Shown piece by piece: positions 1 to 7,324 of a stretch of DNA of 9,505 nt. The position numbers and the translations under genes were made by a program. Within the stretch, counting starts at the first letter, position 1, and each line of letters opens with the position of its first letter. The notes beneath the pieces were generated by a model that searched no databases, was not told the origin of the DNA, and saw nothing but the letters and a program-made list of their open reading frames with translations. The DNA is from CAIOSQ01 sp044359885 (GTDB lineage: Bacteria; Pseudomonadota; Alphaproteobacteria; CACIAM-22H2): positions 1-9,505 of the forward strand of contig JBIKLI010000157.1 of the NCBI GenBank assembly GCA_044359885.1, given 5' to 3'.

Positions 1-42
1 CGCCTGAGCGGCCTCGAATGCGCCATCCGCGCCGTCGGATGA
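1..42 (+). CDS. Possible 3' end of an upstream gene (partial)
   Basis: Frame 1 is open from the left edge to a TGA at 40-42 and would encode a 13-residue tail, RLSGLECAIRAVG. The tail reads like an ordinary soluble C-terminus, and a + strand gene ending here would fit the all-plus layout of the window. Thirteen codons are too few to identify a family, and the stretch could equally be non-coding. The upstream sequence is needed to decide. Confidence 0.25.
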   Translation, partial: RLSGLECAIRAVG

Positions 43-78
43 GGCAGCGGACTGCCCAGCGGACGGGCATGCGCGGCG

Positions 79-107
79 TTGTCCCGCGCAAGCGGCTGGG
101 CTAGCGT
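79..107 (+). promoter_or_regulatory. Candidate promoter for the polyamine-type ABC operon
   Basis: A TTGTCC hexamer at 79-84 (4 of 6 matches to TTGACA) is followed after 17 bp by TAGCGT at 102-107 (3 of 6 matches to TATAAT). The spacing is ideal for a housekeeping sigma factor, but the -10 match is poor. It lies about 60 bp upstream of the binding-protein start, in the only intergenic space (43-167) before the operon. The leader also holds a small inverted repeat: GCGGTC at 116-121 pairs with GACCGC at 133-138. Confidence 0.3.
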
Positions 108-167
108 CTCGACGCGCGGTCGCCCATCGAGGGACCGCTGTCAACCCAGGATCAGGGAAGGGGAGCC

Positions 168-1334
168 ATGTCGATCAGGAAGCCACCCACTTCGGCGGAG
201 GAGACGGCGCGCGCCGCCCGCCTCTTCAGCCGCCGCCTCATGCTCAAGAGCAGCGTCTACGGCGCTGTCCTCGCTGCCAGCCCCGCGATCGTCCACGACG
301 CGCTCTCGAGCTCGGGCACGCTGAGCCTCCTGAACTGGGACGACGAACTCCCGGATCCCGTGATCCCCGATTTCGAGAAGAAGACCGGGATCAAGGTCAC
401 GATGACGCCGTTCTCACAGAACGAGGAGCAGATCAACAAGCTGCAGGCCACGCGCGGCGCCGGCTTCGATCTCTGCCAGCCGACGCATGACCGCGCCCAG
501 CAGTTCGAGGAAATCGACGTTCTGCAGCCCTTCGACGAGCGGCAGCTGAGCATCGGCAACCTGCTGCCGTCGATGATCAAGACCTCCCAGACCAGCTGGA
601 CCTGGAAGGGCCGCCTCTACCACGTGCCGCATTGCTGGGGCACCGAGGCGATCAGCTGGCGCAACGACCAGACCAGGCTGTCCTACGACACCCTGTCCTA
701 CGGCACGCTGTGGAACGACGAGTACCGCGGCAAGGTCCAGGGCCGTCCGCACTCGCTGCTGCTGGGCATCGGCCTGTGGATGGACGGCAACGGTCGTCTT
801 CCCTCCAACCGCATGCTCGACGCCTACAAGGACGAGGCGTCGATGAAGCGGATCTACGACGTGCTGCTGCGCGAGGCGATCGCGCGCAAGCCCTGGATCA
901 AGCAGTGGTGGGATTCCGCAGACAACACCAGGTCCGGCTTCATGTCGAACGGCGTCGTCATCGGCCAGACCTGGGACGGCCCGCCGATCAGCCTCAAGAA
1001 GACCGGTGCGCCGATCACCTTCATGGCGCCGAAGGAAGGCGCGATCAGCTGGCTCGACGGATGGTCCCTGACACGGGCCGCCCGCAACGTCCCGCAGGCT
1101 TACGAGTTCCTCAAATACGTGCACTCGGCCGAAGGCTCGGCCAAGGTCGCCGAGGGCTCGGGCTACAACCCGGTGGTCAAGGGCGCCGACGCGCTGCTCT
1201 CCGACAAGGCGCGCGCGATCTTCCAGGAAGCCTATCCTGGCGACGCGGTCGACAAGCTCTGGGCGCGTCCGGTCGAACCGTCCTGGTTCGCCGAGCTGCG
1301 CACCCAGTACGCCGAGAAGTTCAAGGCGGCGTGA
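168..1334 (+). CDS. Polyamine-type ABC transporter substrate-binding protein, Tat-exported
   Basis: This is the periplasmic binding component of a PotD/PotF-like importer (388 aa, a usual length for the family). A twin-arginine signal is visible: SRRLMLK at residues 21-27 followed by a hydrophobic stretch to about residue 41. The mature domain begins near residue 51 with a strand leading to NW at 56-57, the usual PotD opening. YHVPHCWGT at 151-159 and the WLDGW segment at 295-299 match the conserved family pattern; in PotD the equivalent W-x-D contacts the polyamine. The ATG at 168 has a purine-rich ribosome site (GGGAAGGGGAG, 155-165). A start at the ATG at 240 would remove the twin arginines, so 168 is preferred. 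The gene heads a four-gene importer operon. The ligand is not proven: spermidine/putrescine-like amines are the family default, but many alphaproteobacterial members bind other amines or amino acid derivatives. Confidence 0.9.
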   Translation: MSIRKPPTSAEETARAARLFSRRLMLKSSVYGAVLAASPAIVHDALSSSGTLSLLNWDDELPDPVIPDFEKKTGIKVTMTPFSQNEEQINKLQATRGAGFDLCQPTHDRAQQFEEIDVLQPFDERQLSIGNLLPSMIKTSQTSWTWKGRLYHVPHCWGTEAISWRNDQTRLSYDTLSYGTLWNDEYRGKVQGRPHSLLLGIGLWMDGNGRLPSNRMLDAYKDEASMKRIYDVLLREAIARKPWIKQWWDSADNTRSGFMSNGVVIGQTWDGPPISLKKTGAPITFMAPKEGAISWLDGWSLTRAARNVPQAYEFLKYVHSAEGSAKVAEGSGYNPVVKGADALLSDKARAIFQEAYPGDAVDKLWARPVEPSWFAELRTQYAEKFKAA

Positions 1335-1340
1335 CGCGCC

Positions 1341-1374
1341 ACGCCCCTCCCGCGCCCACGCGCGGGAGGGGCGT
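1341..1374 (+). terminator. Perfect 14-bp intercistronic hairpin
   Basis: ACGCCCCTCCCGCG (1341-1354) is exactly complementary to 1361-1374, with a 6-nt loop, CCCACG. It starts 6 nt after the binding-protein stop codon and ends 20 nt before the ATPase start. No T-run follows, so it is not a classical intrinsic terminator. By analogy with malE-malF type junctions, it more likely protects the upstream message from 3' exonucleases or causes partial termination, giving more binding protein than transporter. The only good purine tract upstream of the ATPase gene (GGGAGGGG, 1364-1371) lies inside the 3' arm. Confidence 0.7.
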
Positions 1375-1394
1375 CCGGCATCCCGGATCCATCC

Positions 1395-2477
1395 ATGAGC
1401 GCAAATGTCGACCTCGACCGGGTGACGATCCGGTTCGGACAGTTCACCGCCGTCAAGGACGCGTCGCTGAAGATCGCCGGCGGCGAGTTCTTCAGCCTTC
1501 TCGGCCCCTCCGGCTGCGGCAAGACCACGCTGCTGCGGACCATCTCCGGCTTCCTGCAGCCCTCCGAAGGCAGCGTACGGATCGGCGGCGAGGACATGCG
1601 CGGCATCGAGCCCAACAAGCGGCCGACGGCGCTGATCTTCCAGAACCTCGCCCTCTTCCCGCTGATGACCGTCGCCGAGAACATCGGCTACGGGCTGCGC
1701 GTGCGCGGCGTCGGCCGCGCCGCGCGCATGCGTCGCGCGGAGGAACTGCTCGCGCTCGTCGCCCTGCCCGACCAGGGCCGCAAGCGGGTCAGCGAGCTGT
1801 CCGGCGGCCAGAAGCAGCGCGTCGCGATCGCCCGCGCGCTGGCCGTCGAGCCCAAGGTGCTGCTGCTGGACGAGCCGCTCTCGGCCCTGGACCTCAAGCT
1901 GCGCCAGCACATGCGCAACGAGCTGCGCGCGATCCAGAAGCGCGTCGGCATCACCTTCATCTACATCACCCACGACCAGGGCGAGGCCCTGACGATGTCC
2001 GACCGCATCGCGGTCATGAACAACGGGGTGATCGAGCAGATCGGCACGGGACGCGAGATCTACGCGGACCCGCGCACGCCGTTCGTCGCGTCCTTCGTGG
2101 GCGAGAACAACGGCTTTTCGGGGCGGATCGGCCGCGTCGACGCCGCCAGCGCCGCGCTCGAGACATCCTTCGGCACGCTGGTCGGCCGCCGCGGCGAGGG
2201 CGCCGCGCCCGGCCGGCCCGGCACGATCTTCATCCGGCCCGAATCGCTGCGCGTCGCCGGCCCGGGCGAGACCGCCAGCATCCAGGCCGAACTGACGACA
2301 ACCGCCTACGAGGGCAGCGCCACCCATCTCTTCCTGCGCGACGGCGAAGGGCGGGCGATCACCATGACCGCGGCCAACCGCGAGGCAGCCGCGATCCCGG
2401 CCGCCGGTGCGCGGATCGGGCTGATCCACGATCCCGCCGAGGCGATCGTGCTCGCCACCGACGGACCGGCCGCATGA
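1395..2477 (+). CDS. Polyamine-type ABC transporter ATP-binding protein
   Basis: This is the cytoplasmic ATPase of the importer, PotA-like, 360 aa. All nucleotide-binding motifs are present: Walker A GPSGCGKTT at 37-45, a Q-loop in FQNLALFP, signature LSGGQ at 135-139, Walker B LLLDEP with D159 and catalytic E160, and the H-loop histidine H193 in ITHD. Residues from about 240 to the end form the TOBE-type C-terminal domain common to PotA/MalK/UgpC ATPases; the order of motifs and length fit a full-length protein. The ATG at 1395 has no clear Shine-Dalgarno sequence within 5-12 nt, which is unusual here. The best purine tract is over 20 nt away, in the preceding hairpin. The gene overlaps the next by ATGA. 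It is expected to work with the two permeases and the upstream binding protein. Confidence 0.93.
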   Translation: MSANVDLDRVTIRFGQFTAVKDASLKIAGGEFFSLLGPSGCGKTTLLRTISGFLQPSEGSVRIGGEDMRGIEPNKRPTALIFQNLALFPLMTVAENIGYGLRVRGVGRAARMRRAEELLALVALPDQGRKRVSELSGGQKQRVAIARALAVEPKVLLLDEPLSALDLKLRQHMRNELRAIQKRVGITFIYITHDQGEALTMSDRIAVMNNGVIEQIGTGREIYADPRTPFVASFVGENNGFSGRIGRVDAASAALETSFGTLVGRRGEGAAPGRPGTIFIRPESLRVAGPGETASIQAELTTTAYEGSATHLFLRDGEGRAITMTAANREAAAIPAAGARIGLIHDPAEAIVLATDGPAA

Positions 2478-3496
2478 GCAATCCTGCGACCGCAGCGATC
2501 CTGTTCCTGTCGCCCATCCTGGTCGCGGCGATGTTCTGGCTGCTGGCCTGGCGCGAACGTCGCCTGGCGGGTCCGACCCTCGCGCGGCCGGGCTTCGTCC
2601 AGCGCAACGGGCCGCTGGTGGCGACCTATCTGTTCGTCGCCGTCGCCTTCTGGGCGCTGTTCATGATCGTCTGGCCGATGCTGTACATGGTGGACTATTC
2701 GTTCCATCGCAAGCTGCCGCCCAGCCGGCGCGGCGGTCCCGACGACGTCTACACGCTCGAGAACTACTGGTACTTCGTCTACGGCAGCACCCGCGTCTTC
2801 ACCAGCTACAACTGGGTGCACATCAACGCCTTCTGGCAGACGATCGCGGTCAGCGTCGTGGTCACGGTCGCCAATTTCGCGCTCTGCTATCCGCTGGCCT
2901 ACTACATGGCGCAGGTCGCACGGCCGGGGCGCCTGCGCGTGCTGCTGCTGCTGCTGATCGTGCCCTACTGGGTCAACGAGATCCTGCGCGCGTTCGCCTT
3001 CATGGTGCTGTTCGGCACCGGCGGCACGATCAACAAGGTGCTGCTGGCGCTGGGCCTGATCTCGGCACCGATCGACTTCATCGGGCAGAACGTCGCGCTC
3101 TACGCCGGCCTGACCTACGCCTATCTGCTGCTGATGATCTTCCCGCTCTACAACGCGATCGAGAGCCTCGACCACAACCAGATCGAGGCCGCGCGGGACC
3201 TCGGCGCCCCGTGGTGGCACATCCACCTTTTCGTGGTCATGCCCTTCGCGAAGCCAGGCATCGCCTCGGGCTGCACGCTGGTGTTCATGCTGTCCGCAGG
3301 CGCGCTGGCGGCCCCGCTGGTGCTGGGCGGGCCGAAGACCCTCTGGTTCACCCCGATCGTCTACGACCGCTTCTACCAGGCGTTCAACTGGCAGCAGGGA
3401 TCCGCCTACGCGATCCTGCTGCTGCTGGCGTGCATCGTGTTCGTGATGGCGATGCTGCGGCTCTTCCGCGTCAGCCTTTCCGAGATGACGCGATGA
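2474..3496 (+). CDS. ABC transporter permease, PotB-like
   Basis: This inner-membrane permease has 340 aa. The cytoplasmic EAA loop that docks on the ATPase is clear: EAARDLGA starts at residue 238 and runs on to MPFAKPGI. Hydrophobic segments are seen near residues 7-26, 48-73, 122-145, 157-180, 200-225, 263-285 and 310-330. That is about seven, one more than the usual six of PotB; the extra one is the N-terminal helix, followed by a basic linker (WRERRLAG). The ATG at 2474 shares ATGA with the ATPase stop, implying translational coupling. The same frame stays open far upstream, over the ATPase gene, but only because of GC bias. The gene ends in another ATGA overlap with the second permease. 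Confidence 0.92.
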   Translation: MSNPATAAILFLSPILVAAMFWLLAWRERRLAGPTLARPGFVQRNGPLVATYLFVAVAFWALFMIVWPMLYMVDYSFHRKLPPSRRGGPDDVYTLENYWYFVYGSTRVFTSYNWVHINAFWQTIAVSVVVTVANFALCYPLAYYMAQVARPGRLRVLLLLLIVPYWVNEILRAFAFMVLFGTGGTINKVLLALGLISAPIDFIGQNVALYAGLTYAYLLLMIFPLYNAIESLDHNQIEAARDLGAPWWHIHLFVVMPFAKPGIASGCTLVFMLSAGALAAPLVLGGPKTLWFTPIVYDRFYQAFNWQQGSAYAILLLLACIVFVMAMLRLFRVSLSEMTR

Positions 3497-4353
3497 CGTC
3501 CCGCGGCGTCTACCGGGCGATGATCGGGTTCTACATCTTCCTGTTCTTCGCCTTCCTCTTCGGGCCGCTGCTGGTCATGGGCGCGACGGCGTTCAACACC
3601 CCCGCCTACCCGCAGGTCTACCCCTTCGAGGGATTCACGCTGCGCTGGTTCCGGGCGCTGCTCGCCGACCGCACGCTGATGGAGGGGTTCAGGAACAGCC
3701 TGCTGATCGGGACGATGGTCGTATGTCTCGCCGTGCCGCTCGGCCTCGCCGGCGCGATCGTGATGACGCAGATCCACGACCGCGCGCGCTCGCTCTACTA
3801 TCTCGTCGTCGTGTCGCCGGTGCTGACGCCCGGCGTCATCCTCGGCATCTCGACGGTCATCTTCTGGCGGGACGTCACCGACTGGACCGGGGCCACCAGC
3901 CTCTACGACGGGATCTTCCTGGCCACGCTCGGCCAGTCGACCTTCATCTCCGCCTATTGCATGCTGATCTTCCTGTCGCGGCTGCAGCGCTTCGACCGCA
4001 CCCAGGAAGAGGCGGCCATGGACCTGGGCGCCACGCGCACCCAGGTCTTCTTCCAGATCCTGATCCCGTTCCTGAAGCCGGCCATCCTGTCGGCGGCCGT
4101 GCTGGCCTTTCTGTCCAGCTTCGAGAACTACAACACGACCACCTTCGCGATCCTCGCCGACAAGACCCTGACCACGGCGCTGGCCGGCCGGGTCCGCCAG
4201 GGGACCACGCCGGCGATCAGCGCGCTCGCGGTGCTGATCATCGGCGTGACCCTGCTCGGCGCGCTGGTCTACGAGATCCTGCGCCGGCGCGAGCAGCGGC
4301 GCGACGAGGCGCGCGCCGCGGCCGCCATGGCCGCCGAGCGCGCCGGCGCCTGA
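3493..4353 (+). CDS. ABC transporter permease, PotC-like
   Basis: This is the second inner-membrane permease of the importer, 286 aa, near the usual PotC length. The first membrane helix lies at about residues 9-33. The EAA loop starts at residue 173 (EAAMDLGA) and continues to IPFLKPAIL. The final helix is followed by a strongly charged and alanine-rich cytoplasmic tail (EILRRREQRRDEARAAAA and onward). The ATG at 3493 overlaps the stop of the first permease (ATGA), so the two subunits are probably made in equal amounts by coupling. Family knowledge indicates the two permeases form a heterodimeric channel energised by two copies of the ATPase. This is the last gene of the operon; the next 101 nt contain the argG promoter. 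Confidence 0.92.
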   Translation: MTSRGVYRAMIGFYIFLFFAFLFGPLLVMGATAFNTPAYPQVYPFEGFTLRWFRALLADRTLMEGFRNSLLIGTMVVCLAVPLGLAGAIVMTQIHDRARSLYYLVVVSPVLTPGVILGISTVIFWRDVTDWTGATSLYDGIFLATLGQSTFISAYCMLIFLSRLQRFDRTQEEAAMDLGATRTQVFFQILIPFLKPAILSAAVLAFLSSFENYNTTTFAILADKTLTTALAGRVRQGTTPAISALAVLIIGVTLLGALVYEILRRREQRRDEARAAAAMAAERAGA

Positions 4354-4369
4354 TCGCCTGCCGGGCGGC

Positions 4370-4397
4370 TTGCCCGCCTGGGCCCGATCCCTATACT
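4370..4397 (+). promoter_or_regulatory. Probable argG promoter
   Basis: TTGCCC at 4370-4375 (4 of 6 matches to TTGACA) and TATACT at 4392-4397 (5 of 6 matches to TATAAT) are separated by 16 bp. This is the best sigma-70-like promoter in the window. It would start transcription near 4404, about 50 nt before the argG ATG. The -35 overlaps a short hairpin (CGGGC at 4362-4366 with GCCCG at 4372-4376) flanked by GATCG and CGATC. That hairpin could help end the upstream ABC transcript or be bound by a regulator. Confidence 0.55.
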
Positions 4398-4411
4398 CCG
4401 CGCGTTTTCCG

Positions 4412-4433
4412 GCGGGGCGCCCGGGCGCCCCGC
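4412..4433 (+). repeat. Perfect 22-bp GC palindrome in the argG leader
   Basis: Positions 4412-4433 are identical to their own reverse complement; the centre is CCCGGG at 4420-4425, and every base is G or C. It falls downstream of the predicted argG promoter and ends 21 nt before the ATG. As RNA it could fold into a very stable stem of about 9 bp with a 4-nt loop; as DNA it could be an operator. It lacks a T-run, so it is not a classical terminator. Confidence 0.6.
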
Positions 4434-4454
4434 GCTTTGCGCGAGGATGAGAGG

Positions 4455-5684
<1,230 letters not shown>

Positions 5685-5692
5685 TCGCGCCG

Positions 5693-5737
5693 GCGCCGGA
5701 CGCATGCGGCCACGCCACGGCCGTCTGCATCCGGCGC
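5693..5737 (+). terminator. Hairpin after argG, probable transcript end
   Basis: A 19-nt arm at 5693-5711 pairs with 5719-5737 around a 7-nt loop, ACGCCAC, with two mismatches and one G-T pair. It begins 8 nt after the argG stop codon. The downstream sequence (GTCTTGAC) has no proper T-run, so this would be a tail-less GC hairpin, either a weak terminator or a 3' stabiliser for the message. Its position between argG and the next promoter supports a role as an end signal. Confidence 0.5.
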
Positions 5738-5740
5738 GTC

Positions 5741-5769
5741 TTGACAATCTCCCGGGCATGATCGCAACG
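5741..5769 (+). promoter_or_regulatory. Candidate promoter of the sulfatase operon
   Basis: TTGACA at 5741-5746 is a perfect -35 consensus. No good -10 follows at 16-18 bp; the candidates are GCAACG or CAACGT near 5764-5770. A strong -35 with a poor -10 is typical of promoters needing an activator, or of an alphaproteobacterial -10 that departs from the E. coli consensus. The adjacent inverted repeat at 5770-5790 would overlap the expected transcription start. Confidence 0.4.
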
Positions 5770-5790
5770 TCGCCATGAAGCGCATGGCGA
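5770..5790 (+). promoter_or_regulatory. Putative operator: perfect 8-5-8 inverted repeat
   Basis: TCGCCATG (5770-5777) and its exact reverse complement CATGGCGA (5783-5790) flank the spacer AAGCG. The dyad lies 24 bp after the TTGACA hexamer and 27 bp before the sulfatase start, where a repressor would block initiation. The half-site size and 13-bp centre-to-centre distance suit a dimeric helix-turn-helix regulator, but the family cannot be told from this. An RNA hairpin in the leader is the alternative. No regulator gene is in the window. Confidence 0.5.
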
Positions 5791-5802
5791 AAGCCGCGCA
5801 TC

Positions 5803-5808
5803 GGGGGA
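5803..5808 (+). promoter_or_regulatory. Ribosome binding site fixing the GTG start of the sulfatase
   Basis: GGGGGA ends 9 nt before the GTG at 5818. The sulfatase frame has an in-frame TGA at 5776-5778 and no other ATG, GTG or TTG between that stop and 5818, so the GTG is the most upstream start possible. Confidence 0.65.
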
Positions 5809-5817
5809 ACGGTCGGC

Positions 5818-7302
5818 GTGTCGACGCACGCGGCGCGGTCGGCGCCGAACATCCTGTGGATCTTCGCGGACGAACTGCGCGCCGACGCGATCGGCTGCCA
5901 GGGAAGTCCGCATTGGCGGGTCGCCACGCCGCATATCGACCGGCTCGCGGCCAGCGGCGTCCATCTGCGCAACATGTTCTGCAACGCGCCGGTCTGCGTG
6001 CCGTCGCGCACCGCGATCCTGACCGCGACCCATCCGCAGGCCAACGGCGTGCACGGCAACGAAGGCGCCTGGGCATCGTTTCCGCTGCCGCTGCGCCTCG
6101 AGACCTTCCCGGAGAGCTTCGCGCGCGCCGGCTGGCGGACCGCCACGCTGGGCAAGAGCCATGTGCCGCGCGGCTATGCCCCCTGGCAGGAGGAGAACGG
6201 CGAGGGCGGCGGCATGCATGTCTTCGGGCTCGATCGTGATCCCGCGGACCGGGCGCCGATCGTGCCGCGCGGCATCCCCTCGCCGGTCGGCGGCGTCTTT
6301 CCGGACCGGGAATTCTTCCCGCCCGAGGCGGTGACGATCAACGCGCTGGCCTGGCTCGACGCGGTCGCCGACGCCGAGAGCCCGTTCCTGCTTCGCGTGT
6401 CCTATCTGCAACCCCATACCCCGGTGCTGCCGCCGCAGCGTTTCCGTCGCCTCTACCGCGCCGCGGAATTTCCCGGCCATGCGATCGCGGGCGGCATGAC
6501 GAGCGCCTACGAGGACACCTTCGCCGCGATGGTCGGCGGCCGGGAACTCACACAGGCCCAGATGCAGCAGGCCCAGGCGGATTACTGCGCGCTGGTCACC
6601 TGGCTCGACGCGCAAGTCGGGCTGCTGCTCGCCAAGCTTTCGCTGCTCGGCCTCGCCGAGCGGACGATCGTGGTCTTCGACAGCGACCATGGCGCCTCGC
6701 TCGGCGAAAACGGCCTGCTCAGCAAGGTCGTGTTCGCGCCCCAGTCGCAGCGCGTGCCGCGGATCGTCGCCTGGCCGGGAACCCTGCCCGCCGGCGTCGT
6801 CCGCGACGATCTCGCCCAGGGGATCGATCTCGGCCCCACGCTCTGCCACCTCGCGGGCGTCGCGCCGGCCGCGCATGTCCGCGGCCGGGCGCTGTTCCGC
6901 GATCCGCCGCCGGACGCGATCTTCGCCAGCGTCGGCAGCGGCGCCCCCGGCGCGCGCGCCTCGTCGGCCGCGAACAAGGGCGCCTGGCGCAACGGCGGCG
7001 GCTGGCCGCGACGCGGTTGCATCCGCACGGCGCGCTGGCGGCTGGACATGAACATCCGCCAGGACGGCGCGCCGATGCCCGCGGGCGAGGCCGACATGTT
7101 CCTCGCCGACTGGCAGGCCGATCCGCTCGAGCGGACCAATCACGCCGGCGATCCGGCCCATGCAGGGATCCGCGACGCCCTGGCGGAAAGGCTCTCATCG
7201 TTCATGGCCGGCTCGGTCGAGCCGGAATTCGTTCCGGTCTTCTCCGCGGCCGAGGCCCCGGAATTCGCCCCGCCACGCATCGGCGCGGCAAGGCCCGCCT
7301 GA
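5818..7302 (+). CDS. Sulfatase (arylsulfatase family, cysteine type), cytoplasmic
   Basis: This is a 494-aa hydrolase of the alkaline phosphatase/sulfatase superfamily, expected to cleave sulfate esters (or, in close relatives, phosphonate monoesters). The active-site motif CVPSR at residues 60-64 fits C-x-P-S-R, so C60 should be converted to formylglycine by a maturation enzyme not seen here. Other family residues are in place: the metal-binding N-terminal segment NILWIFADELRAD (D18), K113 and H115 in GKSH, H200 in QPHTP, D290-H291 in DSDHG, and K303. The C-terminus carries the usual ADWQADPLERTNHAGDP block. No signal peptide is visible, so the enzyme should act in the cytoplasm on an imported substrate. 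Translation starts at GTG. The next gene begins 22 nt downstream. The substrate is unknown; the neighbours suggest a sulfated sugar. Confidence 0.93.
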   Translation: MSTHAARSAPNILWIFADELRADAIGCQGSPHWRVATPHIDRLAASGVHLRNMFCNAPVCVPSRTAILTATHPQANGVHGNEGAWASFPLPLRLETFPESFARAGWRTATLGKSHVPRGYAPWQEENGEGGGMHVFGLDRDPADRAPIVPRGIPSPVGGVFPDREFFPPEAVTINALAWLDAVADAESPFLLRVSYLQPHTPVLPPQRFRRLYRAAEFPGHAIAGGMTSAYEDTFAAMVGGRELTQAQMQQAQADYCALVTWLDAQVGLLLAKLSLLGLAERTIVVFDSDHGASLGENGLLSKVVFAPQSQRVPRIVAWPGTLPAGVVRDDLAQGIDLGPTLCHLAGVAPAAHVRGRALFRDPPPDAIFASVGSGAPGARASSAANKGAWRNGGGWPRRGCIRTARWRLDMNIRQDGAPMPAGEADMFLADWQADPLERTNHAGDPAHAGIRDALAERLSSFMAGSVEPEFVPVFSAAEAPEFAPPRIGAARPA

Positions 7303-7324
7303 AACCAGCCAAGGACACTCGCGC

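Noticed and set aside
1341..1374. Classical rho-independent terminator ending the binding-protein transcript
   Set aside because: The stem is ideal but no T-run follows, and the next three genes lack an obvious promoter of their own, so complete termination is unlikely.
414..2429. Long open frame on the - strand (671 codons) opposite the binding-protein and ATPase genes
   Set aside because: It lies antisense to clearly recognised proteins, has a low-complexity Arg/Ala/Gly/Asp-rich composition with no family motif, and is the expected shadow of GC-rich codon usage.
632..2473. N-terminal extension of the PotB-like permease frame, open for 614 codons upstream
   Set aside because: The extension runs across the binding-protein and ATPase genes in another frame and is Arg/Pro-rich nonsense. 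The real start is the ATGA-coupled ATG at 2474.
5775..6239. ATG-started 154-codon frame overlapping the sulfatase start
   Set aside because: Its ATG lies within the inverted repeat, it has no ribosome site, and its product is Arg/Ala-rich with no motif. The GTG-started sulfatase in the other frame carries all the conserved residues.
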